Assembly: GCA_009777345.1 (NCBI GenBank)
Contig: WRMB01000023.1
Span: 1-54,513 of the forward strand
From: Micrococcales bacterium
GTDB lineage: Bacteria; Actinomycetota; Actinomycetes; Actinomycetales; Cellulomonadaceae
DNA: 54,513 bases
Direction of reading: 5' to 3'
The notes under the pieces were generated by a model that saw only the letters and a list, made by a program, of their open reading frames with translations, was not told the DNA's origin and did not search any database. Made by a program: the position numbers and the translations under genes. Below, piece by piece: positions 37,354 through 45,166 of this stretch. Each line of letters starts with the position of its first letter. The stretch's first letter is position 1.

Positions 37354-38333
37354 CGATCCAGCCAGACGAGCACGAGCGCGCCACCGAGATGCTGCGGCGA
37401 GCCGACGAGATCCTCGCCCAGCGCGTCGTGGGCCAGATCCAGCTGCGGCGTGCGCTGCTGGTCACCCTGCTCGCGGGAGGGCACGCGCTGCTGGAGTCGG
37501 TGCCGGGCCTGGCCAAGACCACGGCGGCGCAGGCGCTGGCCGACGCGGTGTCGGGTACCTTCCGGCGGATCCAGTGCACCCCGGACCTCATGCCGAACGA
37601 TATCGTCGGCACGCAGGTCTACCACTACGGGACCGGCGAGTTCACCACCCAGCTGGGGCCGGTGCACGCCAACGTGGTGCTGCTGGACGAGATCAACCGG
37701 TCGTCGGCCAAGACCCAGGCGGCGATGCTGGAGGCCATGCAGGAAGGCCAGACGACGATCGGCGGGCACGAGTACCGGCTGCCGTCGCCGTTCCTGGTCG
37801 TCGCCACCCAGAACCCCATCGAGGAAGAGGGCACCTATGTGCTGCCCGAGGCCCAGATGGACCGGTTCCTGGTCAAGGTGGTGCTCGGCTACCCCGCCCC
37901 GGCCGACGAGACGGAGGTGCTGGCCCGGGTGATCGACGGCCGTCAGGACGCGCCGCTGTCCGTCGCCCCGCTGAGCCTGGACGAGCTCACCTGGCTGATC
38001 GGCCTGACCAGCCGGGTCCGGGTCGACCCGGCCATCGGGCAGTACGTCGTGGACGTCGTCAACACCACCCGCGGCGGCGGGCCGCGTCCGGTGCCCCAGA
38101 TGCGCGAGCTGGTGCGGGTGGGGGCCAGCCCGCGCGGCTCGATCGGTCTGGTCCGGGTCGCGCAGGCCGTGGCGCTGACCGCCGGGCGCGGGTTCGTCGT
38201 GCCGGAGGACGTCAAAGAGCTGCGCTACGAGGTGCTGCGGCACCGGATCGTGCGCACCTTCGACGCGCTGGCCGACGGGGTGCCGCCCGAGCACGTCGTC
38301 GACCTGGCGTTCGGGGCGGTCCAGGCGCCGTGA
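37350..38333 (+). CDS. MoxR-family AAA ATPase
   Basis: 327 aa. A chaperone-like AAA+ protein thought to activate VWA partners. Walker A is degenerate (ESVPGLAKTTAAQ, as in MoxR), Walker B is VVLLDEINRSSAKTQ, sensor 1 VVATQNPIEEEGTY, and arginine finger ..QMDRFLVK. ATG 37350 overlaps the relic's stop. It heads the MoxR-DUF58-VWA cluster, though an Rpn-like gene now interrupts the row. Confidence 0.93.
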   Translation: MTIQPDEHERATEMLRRADEILAQRVVGQIQLRRALLVTLLAGGHALLESVPGLAKTTAAQALADAVSGTFRRIQCTPDLMPNDIVGTQVYHYGTGEFTTQLGPVHANVVLLDEINRSSAKTQAAMLEAMQEGQTTIGGHEYRLPSPFLVVATQNPIEEEGTYVLPEAQMDRFLVKVVLGYPAPADETEVLARVIDGRQDAPLSVAPLSLDELTWLIGLTSRVRVDPAIGQYVVDVVNTTRGGGPRPVPQMRELVRVGASPRGSIGLVRVAQAVALTAGRGFVVPEDVKELRYEVLRHRIVRTFDALADGVPPEHVVDLAFGAVQAP

Positions 38334-38366
38334 ACGAGCCGGGGGTCCGGCTGGGCCGGGTGCGGT

Positions 38367-38395
38367 TTGGAGTTCGAACGGACGTTCGGTAACCT
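38367..38395 (+). promoter_or_regulatory. Promoter of the Rpn-like gene
   Basis: TTGGAG (38367-38372), a 17-bp spacer and TAACCT (38390-38395). A palindrome GTTCGAAC (38372-38379) lies in the spacer and could be an operator. Confidence 0.5.
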
Positions 38396-38451
38396 AGCGG
38401 GCGGCGACCGTGGTTACCTGGCCGAGGCCGGACGAGACGAGGGGAGCGCGC

Positions 38452-39315
38452 ATGGTCCGCGCATCGGGGAAGATCCTTCCGGCCTACTACGACGACGTGT
38501 TCCGGTGGGTGTTCGGCAGCCAGCGGCACGTGCGGTCCCTGGCCAAGTTCTTGCGGGCGGCGCTGCCGGACCTGCCGGCGAGCGAGTGGTCGGAGCTGGC
38601 GCTGCCGGACACGCACATGGTGGGTGCCGGCGACCGCAAGGAGCTGGTGTTCGACGTGCTGACCACTACTGCTTCTGGCCGGTCGGTGGACGTGGAGCTG
38701 CAGATGGCCAAGGTCCCGGCAGTCCGGGAGCGGTTCACGCTGTACAACTCCCGGCTGCTGGCCGAGCAGGCGGTCCGGGGGCAGGACTACACCGCGCTGC
38801 GCCCGGTGGTGACGCTGGTGGTCTGCGGGTTTGTGATGTTCGACCAGGACGAGCACTACCTGCACACCTTCGTGGACTACGACGTGGAGCGCCAGGTCCG
38901 CTTCACGCGCCTGCGTGAGACTCGTACAATAGAGCTGCCCAAGCTTCCGGCGGTCGACGACGGTACCGACCTGTGGGACTGGCTCCGTCTGATCGTCGCC
39001 AAGGACGAGGAGGAGATCGACATGGCTGCTGCGGGCAACCCGGACGTGGCCGAGGCCGCGGTCCTGGTCAAGCAGTTCTCCGCCGACGAGACCCGCCGCT
39101 ACCTGGCGATGTGCCACGACAAGTTCCTGTCCGACTGGGCCACCCGCGAAGCCGTCGCCCGCCGGGAAGGACTCGCCGAAGGACGTCGTGAGGCTGTCGC
39201 TCAGCGAGACCGGGCTGTCCGGGCGATGGTGGCCGAGGGGGTGCCTGTCGAGCGGGTCGCCGTCGCCTTAGGTGTCTCGCCCGACGAGGTCGCTGCCATC
39301 GTCGGCGCAGGTTGA
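38452..39315 (+). CDS. Rpn/PD-(D/E)XK family nuclease-like protein
   Basis: 287 aa. The start YYDDVFRWVFG resembles the opening of Rpn/PDDEXK-type proteins (F.FKxxF/..D.xFKxxFG), and the core GDRKELVFDVLTTTASGRSVDVELQMAKV supplies the Asp...ExQ pattern. The middle resembles the family (YNSRLLAEQ, TLVVCGFVMF), and a charged helical tail with REGLAEGRREAVAQ and a helix-turn-helix-like end (GVPVERVAVALGVSPDEVAAI) is also typical. Such proteins are linked to DNA mobility or recombination. ATG 38452 follows GAGGGGAGC. With its own promoter, it splits the MoxR operon and is likely an insertion. Confidence 0.8.
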   Translation: MVRASGKILPAYYDDVFRWVFGSQRHVRSLAKFLRAALPDLPASEWSELALPDTHMVGAGDRKELVFDVLTTTASGRSVDVELQMAKVPAVRERFTLYNSRLLAEQAVRGQDYTALRPVVTLVVCGFVMFDQDEHYLHTFVDYDVERQVRFTRLRETRTIELPKLPAVDDGTDLWDWLRLIVAKDEEEIDMAAAGNPDVAEAAVLVKQFSADETRRYLAMCHDKFLSDWATREAVARREGLAEGRREAVAQRDRAVRAMVAEGVPVERVAVALGVSPDEVAAIVGAG

Positions 39316-39476
39316 ACCTTCGGGGTGTCTTGATAGTCGCTGCGCACTCCGGCACGTGGCTGCGTTGTTGCTGTTTCCGCACATCAGGAACCTTCGGCGT
39401 GGTCGCGAGCGTCTGACGGTGGTTATGACCGTCGCCGTCCGCTGCGTATGCTCGTACGGGCACGAGAGGGGACCAG

Positions 39477-39626
39477 ATGACCACCAGGCCGGGCGGCCAC
39501 CAGCGGGCTGTGCGACGCCGGGCTGACGAGTCCGCGGGTCGGCCGCAGCCCGTCTCGTCCGGCACGGTAGGGGCCGGACCGGGCGACGTGCCAGGTCCGC
39601 GGCCTGCTGGTCGGGCGTGGCTGTGA
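39477..39626 (+). CDS. Small coupled open reading frame before DUF58
   Basis: 49 codons from ATG 39477, with GAGAGGGG upstream and a TATGCT -10 at 39447-39452. It is Arg/Pro/Gly-rich, with no recognised domain. Its TGA overlaps GTG 39623 of the DUF58 gene (GTGA), so it could couple translation, as an upstream leader. It could also be an N-terminal extension separated by a frame change. Confidence 0.4.
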   Translation: MTTRPGGHQRAVRRRADESAGRPQPVSSGTVGAGPGDVPGPRPAGRAWL

Positions 39627-40591
39627 ACGGTAGGGCTGTGGACGGCAACGGCCACGGTGGGACCGCCCCGTCGGCCCGGCGCCGCGGCGACCAGATGCTG
39701 CTGCTGCGGTCCCGGCTCAGCCTGCCGATGACCCGGCGGGTGGTCGGGCTGATGGAAGGGCGGCACCGTTCCGTGCTGCACGGGCGCGGCCAGGACTTCG
39801 ACGACCTGTCCCGCTACGCGCCCGGCGACGACCTCGGCGATATCGACTGGCGGTCCAGCGCCCGGGCCGGGGTGCCGCTGATCAAGCGGTACGTGCACGA
39901 GACGACGATCACCGTGGTCCTGGCGGTGGACACCGGCCGGACGATGGCCGCCCTGGCCCGCGGCGGCGAGCGCAAGTCGGACGTGGCGCTGGAGCTGGTC
40001 CGGCTCGTGGCCATGCTGACCCACGACGGCTCGGACCGGCTGGCCCTGGTGGCCGCCGACGCCGACCGGCTGCTCACCTTCCCGGCCCGGCACGGACGGC
40101 TGCACGCCGAGGCCCTGCTGCGGCGCCTGGCCGACCAGATGCAGGCCGCGTCGTCCGACCTGCCCGCGGCCGATCTGACCCGCCTGGTCAGCCAGGTCGA
40201 GCGGCGCTGCACCCAGCGCTGCCTCGTGGTGCTGGTCACCGACGAGGCGCACCCCGACGCCGACGCCGACCCGGCCGCCGGAGAAGGGCCGGACGCCACG
40301 GCGCTGCGGCGGCTGCGCACCCGGCACGACGTCATCGTCGCCTCGGTGCTGGACGCCGACCCGCGCACCGGCCCGGACGTCGACGACGGCTGGACCGCCC
40401 CCGCGCCGCTGCTGCAAACCCCGGAGGTCACCCGGGCCGTCGCGCAGGCCCAGGCGGTGCGCACGTTCCGGCGGGAGAAGGTGCTCAAACGGCTGGGCGT
40501 CACCGGGCTCACCGTCGGACGCAGCGCCGACGTGCTGGCCCAGTTGGCGCGGGCGCTGAGCACCGGGGCGCCGGGAGCGCGCCGTGCCTGA
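39623..40591 (+). CDS. DUF58 domain protein
   Basis: About 322 aa from GTG 39623 (or GTG 39617, two codons earlier). DUF58 motifs GRGQDFDDLSRYAPGDDLGDIDWRSSARAG and the VWA-like LAVDTGRTM are present. It has no membrane helices. DUF58 proteins act with MoxR ATPases and VWA proteins in poorly understood envelope functions. It overlaps the next gene by 8 nt. Confidence 0.9.
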   Translation: MNGRAVDGNGHGGTAPSARRRGDQMLLLRSRLSLPMTRRVVGLMEGRHRSVLHGRGQDFDDLSRYAPGDDLGDIDWRSSARAGVPLIKRYVHETTITVVLAVDTGRTMAALARGGERKSDVALELVRLVAMLTHDGSDRLALVAADADRLLTFPARHGRLHAEALLRRLADQMQAASSDLPAADLTRLVSQVERRCTQRCLVVLVTDEAHPDADADPAAGEGPDATALRRLRTRHDVIVASVLDADPRTGPDVDDGWTAPAPLLQTPEVTRAVAQAQAVRTFRREKVLKRLGVTGLTVGRSADVLAQLARALSTGAPGARRA

Positions 40592-41081
40592 TATGCACCC
40601 GCTGACCGGCTACCCGGGCTGGGTGACGGCCCTGGGCTGGGTCCTGGTCGCCGTGGCCCTCGCCGTGGTCGGGTTCGTGTGGTGGTGGACGCGGGCCGCC
40701 CAGCCCCGGTTCGCCGACCGTCCGCTGGCGGTGCCGTCCGGGGCGCTGGGCTGGTCCGGGTGGGACGAACCGCTGCCCAGCGCCCAGGCCCGCTACCTGG
40801 CGCACGTGGCTGATGTGTCCCGGCGCTACGAGGCCGGGCTGGTCAGCGCTCGCGCGGCGCACCTGGAGCTGGCCTCGGCGGTGCGCGGGTACGCCAGCGC
40901 TCGGCTGGGCCGCGACGTGCGCACCCTGACCGTCGCCGAGTTCCACGCCCTGACCGGCGACAGCCCGGCGGCTGCCGCGCTGCGGGCGTACCTGGGACCG
41001 TCGTTCGACGGCCCCGAGGCCAGGCCCGAGACCACCCGCGCCTCCATCACCGCCGCCTGGCAGGTGATCCAGCGATGGTGA
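40584..41081 (+). CDS. Single-pass membrane protein of the MoxR-VWA cluster
   Basis: 165 aa. One helix (VTALGWVLVAVALAVVGFVWWW) and a cytoplasmic α-helical domain (YLAHVADVSRRYEAGLVSARAAHLELASAV). It holds the place of DUF4381-like proteins in related operons, and I favour that kind of role. Starts at GTG 40584 inside DUF58 and overlaps the VWA gene by 7 nt. Confidence 0.8.
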   Translation: MPDMHPLTGYPGWVTALGWVLVAVALAVVGFVWWWTRAAQPRFADRPLAVPSGALGWSGWDEPLPSAQARYLAHVADVSRRYEAGLVSARAAHLELASAVRGYASARLGRDVRTLTVAEFHALTGDSPAAAALRAYLGPSFDGPEARPETTRASITAAWQVIQRW

Positions 41082-42100
41082 ACCTGCTGTGGGAACCGGC
41101 GGCCCTCGCCACAGTGGTGGTGCTGCTGGTGGCGGGCCTCGGCGCGGTGCTGGTGCGGTGGCGGCGCCCGGACGGGGTGGTCGCGCACAGCACCTGGGTG
41201 CGCGACCTGCCCGCGGTCCAGGCCGCGCTGCGCCGCCAGCAGGTGACGCAGGTGCTGGGCTGGATCGGGACCGTCGTGCTGGTGGGCGCGACCGTGGTGC
41301 TCGTCGGCCGGCCGGTGGACGTCCGGCCGACCCCTGAGCTGATGGGCCGTCGGGACATCGTGCTGTGCCTGGACGTGTCCGGGTCGATGCTGCCGTACGA
41401 CACCCAGATCCTGGAGTCGTTCGAGCAGATGGTGGCCTCGTTCGACGGGGAGCGGATCGCGCTGTCGGTGTTCAACGCCACGTCGCGGACCATCTTCCCG
41501 CTGACCGACGACTACGACATGGTGCTCGACGAGCTGGCCCGGGTGAAGGGCAACCTGGACGTGGACCTGCGCGGCTCGATGTATATCGAAGACCTCGAGT
41601 ACATCCTCACCCCCGACGAGCTGGCCGGGCTGTGGGAGATCTGGGCGGGCACCCTGTCGTGGTACGGGTCGTCGCTGGTCGGCGACGGTCTGGCCGGCTG
41701 TTCGCTGCTGTTCGACGCGGACACCGCCGACCGGTCCCGGTCCATCGTCCTGGCCACCGACAACGACGTGCAGGGCGAGGCGATCTACGAGCTGGAAGAA
41801 GCCGTGGCGCTGGCCGACCGGCGGGCCGCGTCGCTGTACGGGCTGTTCCCGCAGGAGGAGCAGGGCACCCGGCACGACCGCCAGTTCTCCCGGGCGCTGC
41901 AGGACGTCGGCGGCAAGGTCTGGTACGCCGAGGACCCCGCCGCGGTGCGCACCGTCGTCGCGGAGGTCGTCGCCGACCAGGGTGAGGCGATCGCGAAGAC
42001 CGCACCGCCGCAGGTCACCGACGCGCAGCGGGCCTGGACCGGCCTGGGCGGCATCGGGCTGGCGCTGCTGCTGGCGGTCCGGGTCTGGGGGCGGCGATGA
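41075..42100 (+). CDS. VWA-domain membrane protein (BatA-like)
   Basis: 341 aa. A helix near the N-terminus and another at 65-80, then a von Willebrand A domain with the metal-ion site DVSGSMLPYD, and a final helix (GLGGIGLALLLAVRVWG). It is BatA-like in domain order. It is coupled to the next VWA gene by a 4-nt overlap. Confidence 0.88.
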   Translation: MVNLLWEPAALATVVVLLVAGLGAVLVRWRRPDGVVAHSTWVRDLPAVQAALRRQQVTQVLGWIGTVVLVGATVVLVGRPVDVRPTPELMGRRDIVLCLDVSGSMLPYDTQILESFEQMVASFDGERIALSVFNATSRTIFPLTDDYDMVLDELARVKGNLDVDLRGSMYIEDLEYILTPDELAGLWEIWAGTLSWYGSSLVGDGLAGCSLLFDADTADRSRSIVLATDNDVQGEAIYELEEAVALADRRAASLYGLFPQEEQGTRHDRQFSRALQDVGGKVWYAEDPAAVRTVVAEVVADQGEAIAKTAPPQVTDAQRAWTGLGGIGLALLLAVRVWGRR

Positions 42101-43095
42101 CCTGGCGACCGTTGCTGCCGTGGGCCGGGCTGGTGCTGGCGGGTCTGGTCGGTACCGGTGTGTGCGTGCTCGGCCTGCTGCGGACGTACCCGACCGGCGC
42201 GGTGCTGAGCCGAGTCGGCTGGGCCGCCCGGATCGTCATGGTGTGGACGCTGGTCGTCGTCGCGGCGCAACCGTCGACGACGACCACCGTCCCGGTGGGC
42301 ACCTCCGCCTCGAACGTGGACGTCCTGCTCGTCGTGGACCGCACCGGGTCGATGGCGGCGCAGGACTGGGACGGTGACCGCCCCCGGCTGGACGGGGTGC
42401 GCGCCGACGTGGCGACGCTGGTCGACGCGCTGCCCGGGGTGCGCTGGTCGGTGCTGGCCTGGGACTCCCAGGCGGTGCGTACGCTGCCTTTCACCTCCGA
42501 CGCGCACGCCCTGATGTCGTGGGTGGCGTCGCTGCGCCAGGAGATCACGGTGTATTCCGGCGGGTCGCAGATCGACCGTCCGCTGGAGAAGCTGGCCGAG
42601 ATCGTCGCCGACGAGACGGAACGTCGTCCCCAGGCCCTGCAGTACGTCGTCATCATGTCCGACGGGGAGTCGACCCTGGACAGCCCGTGGATGTCGTTCC
42701 GCGGGCTGCACGGCCATGTGGCCGGTGGCGCGGTGCTGGGCTACGGCACCAACGAAGGCGGTCAGATGCGTTCCTACGACGGTGCGGCCGACCCCGACCC
42801 CGACGCCCCGTGGATCACCGACGACTCCGGCCGACCCGCCGTGTCGCGGATCGACGAGCAGGTGCTCACGGCGGTCGCCGGCCAGCTGGAGGTGCCGTAC
42901 CTGCACCGCACCGGCCCGGACGGGGCTGACCTGGTGGCCTGGGCGAAGGACCTGGCCCGGGTGACGAAGACCGAACCGGGCCGCACGGTGACCACGTACC
43001 TGGCCCAGACCTGGCCGATGGCGGTCCTGCTGGCGCTGGCGCTGGCGGTCGAGGTCGTGCTCGCCGTGCCCCGGCGCACCCGGCGGTCGCGATGA
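42097..43095 (+). CDS. VWA-domain membrane protein (BatB-like)
   Basis: 332 aa. Two N-terminal helices, a VWA domain with metal site VVDRTGSM and YVVIMSDGES, and a C-terminal helix (MAVLLALALAVEVVLAV). It is the second VWA protein in the row and was probably paired with the first. Confidence 0.88.
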   Translation: MTWRPLLPWAGLVLAGLVGTGVCVLGLLRTYPTGAVLSRVGWAARIVMVWTLVVVAAQPSTTTTVPVGTSASNVDVLLVVDRTGSMAAQDWDGDRPRLDGVRADVATLVDALPGVRWSVLAWDSQAVRTLPFTSDAHALMSWVASLRQEITVYSGGSQIDRPLEKLAEIVADETERRPQALQYVVIMSDGESTLDSPWMSFRGLHGHVAGGAVLGYGTNEGGQMRSYDGAADPDPDAPWITDDSGRPAVSRIDEQVLTAVAGQLEVPYLHRTGPDGADLVAWAKDLARVTKTEPGRTVTTYLAQTWPMAVLLALALAVEVVLAVPRRTRRSR

Positions 43096-43841
43096 GCGAC
43101 GCCCAGACCCGGCGCAAGCCTGCTCGGTGGGCCCGGACAAGAACACCGCTGAGCCCCGAGCGGCGGGCCCGGGCGCTACGCTCCCGGCTGGTCTGGTCGG
43201 CCGGGGTGGCGCCGCTGGTCGTCGTGCTGCTCTGGTTCGCCTGGCCGATGGTCGTCGCGGGCCCCGCCGTGCGCTCGGCCGCGCACACCACCGCTGGCGA
43301 CCGGTCCGGCTACTTCTGGCTGGACGCCGTCGCCGACCACGATGCCGTGGAGCTGTGGCGGGCCGACTACAACTCCGGCACGGTCCGGCTGCTGGCCGGT
43401 GAGGGCTGGGCGGCGGTCGGTCCGCTGCGTCGGGCCCTGGCCGCCGTGCCGGAGGTCAAAGAAGACCAGTACGCGCAGTACTGCATGGTGCTGGACAACC
43501 TCGTCCTGGCCTATGCGGCCCAGGCGGAGCACACCACCGACCCCGACGTGGCCGACCGCGCCGTCGCCGACGCCGTCCAGCTGCTCAAGGACCCGCGCTG
43601 CTCGGACCAGGACGACACGCCGCACCTCTCCCAGCCGTCGCCGCAGAACCGGCGGCCGGACGGGCAGGGCGGCCAGGGCGACGACGAGGCCGAGCAGGAG
43701 CGCCAGCGCGAGCTCGAAGAGCGGCAGCGTGACGCCGACGCCGACGCCGAGCAGTTCCGGCAGGGCGGTACGCCCGACCTGATGAACCCGGGTGGCGGCC
43801 GGGCGGGCGGTGACGGACCGGGCGGGCACCAGGACTGGTGA
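43092..43841 (+). CDS. Membrane protein with TPR-like and low-complexity tail (BatC-like)
   Basis: 249 aa. One helix (GVAPLVVVLLWFAWPMVVAG), a TPR-like helical region (VELWRADYNSGTVRLL..LLLDNLVLAYAAQAE pattern) and an acidic Gln/Glu/Asp/Arg-rich tail with coiled repeats. It ends the operon; a terminator hairpin follows. Confidence 0.78.
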   Translation: MSDAQTRRKPARWARTRTPLSPERRARALRSRLVWSAGVAPLVVVLLWFAWPMVVAGPAVRSAAHTTAGDRSGYFWLDAVADHDAVELWRADYNSGTVRLLAGEGWAAVGPLRRALAAVPEVKEDQYAQYCMVLDNLVLAYAAQAEHTTDPDVADRAVADAVQLLKDPRCSDQDDTPHLSQPSPQNRRPDGQGGQGDDEAEQERQRELEERQRDADADAEQFRQGGTPDLMNPGGGRAGGDGPGGHQDW

Positions 43842-43875
43842 CCGCTGCGAAGGCCGGTAGGAAAACCGTGCGGGC

Positions 43876-43922
43876 ACAGCAACGCCGACGGGCGGAAGGG
43901 GGAGGCCCGTCGGCGCTGCTGT
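43876..43922. terminator. Bidirectional terminator between convergent operons
   Basis: Arms ACAGCA-CGCCGACGGGC and GCCCGTCGGCG-TGCTGT pair over 17 positions with one mismatch, around an 11-nt loop. It lies between two operons that converge, so it can end both. Confidence 0.8.
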
Positions 43923-43953
43923 GGTCTGGTTGCTGCGGGGTCGTGCGTGGGGT

Positions 43954-45078
43954 TCAGCCTTGGGCCAGGGTGGCGCCGCTGATGGGCAGCAGGACCCAGG
44001 GTCCGGAGGCGGTGGCCTGCTGCACGACCGTGGCAGAGGCGGTCTCGGTGGTGGAGGTCTCGGTGTAGGCCTGGTAGGACTCCACACCCTGGGCCTGGTA
44101 GTACTCGGCCACGGTCTGGGTCGACTCGACCATGGTGTACTCCGAGGCGGCCCAGGACTGCTCGAACACCGATACCGGCACCCCGACGTACTGGTCGGCC
44201 ACCATGTGGGACAGGTACACCGTGGAGGTCTCGTAGCTGACCGAGGTCACCGTGGTCATCGTCGAGACCCCGGCCGCCGACTCGTAGGCCACCAGCACCG
44301 TGTACTCCTCGGAGGACACGGCCTGCTCCAGGACCGTCATCGACGCGTACGACGTGGTGACCGAGATCCCGCTGGTCTCCAGCACCCCGACCACGACCTC
44401 CGGGGTCAGGCCCGGCACGCCGGCCGGACCGACCACCCAGCCCGCGCCGCCGTCCACGGCGTACCCGTTGACGATCTGCACGAACTCCGTGGAGGTCACC
44501 GTCGTCTCGGAGTAGCAGTTGTAGATCTCCACCACCGACGCCGGCACCAGCGACCCGTCCCAAGACTGGGAGAACCACAGGTCGCCCTCGGCGAACGGGT
44601 CGCCGGCGATCTGCCCGTCGTGGACCTCGGGGTACCACACCGGCAGGTCCGGGGCCCCCAGGTCCAGCGGCGTGTAGTGCTCGTTGACCAGGTTCCACAG
44701 GGCGGGCGAGGCCGTCTGCAGGTCCTCGGCGCTGACGGTGTCGGTCGAGTCCAGCGACCCGTCACCGTCGGAGTCCCACTGCACGTCGTACCCGCCGGTC
44801 TCGTAGTTGTTCGTGATCAGCACGTCGTACTGACCGTCCCCGTCGGTGTCGATCGCCAGGTAGTCGATATCCCCGTCCTGGTCGAAGTCCGTCGCGTCGA
44901 ACGACCCGATCCCCTCCAGGTACCCCACCAGCGAGTCGTTCACGCCGTCGCCGTCCCAGTCGTAGGCCACCACCTGCTCGGCACCGAACTCCGCCACCGG
45001 CGGCACCGTGTACGGCTCGTACGCACTGACATCAGCCGCGTCGTCGAGAGGCTCGTTGTGAGTAGCGTCGAAGTCCAT
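43954..45078 (-). CDS. EF-hand repeats fused to a degenerate C39/papain-like domain
   Basis: 374 aa. No signal peptide is seen. Residues 30-110 carry four calcium-binding DxDxDG repeats (DWDGDGVND, DFDQDGDIDYL, DTDGDGQYD, DSDGDGSLD). The rest resembles a papain-fold peptidase of the C39-like type: DLWFSQSWDGSLVPASVVEIY, where families have Cys before the VPxS motif, GLTPEVVVGVLETSGI, and a late ..SVFEQSWAASEYTMV. The catalytic Cys is Leu here and the DHxxxV His region is replaced by Thr/Ser-rich sequence, so it should be inactive. ATG 45078 follows AAGAAAGGTTG. The last gene of the Ini-like operon. Confidence 0.72.
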   Translation of the reverse strand: MDFDATHNEPLDDAADVSAYEPYTVPPVAEFGAEQVVAYDWDGDGVNDSLVGYLEGIGSFDATDFDQDGDIDYLAIDTDGDGQYDVLITNNYETGGYDVQWDSDGDGSLDSTDTVSAEDLQTASPALWNLVNEHYTPLDLGAPDLPVWYPEVHDGQIAGDPFAEGDLWFSQSWDGSLVPASVVEIYNCYSETTVTSTEFVQIVNGYAVDGGAGWVVGPAGVPGLTPEVVVGVLETSGISVTTSYASMTVLEQAVSSEEYTVLVAYESAAGVSTMTTVTSVSYETSTVYLSHMVADQYVGVPVSVFEQSWAASEYTMVESTQTVAEYYQAQGVESYQAYTETSTTETASATVVQQATASGPWVLLPISGATLAQG

Positions 45079-45166
45079 GGTCGTCAACCTTTCTTGGTGA
45101 GGTGCCTGTCTGATGGCACCAGAGGGGGTGGATGTTCCCGGTCGCCCGGCCGGGCCGACAGGTCAG

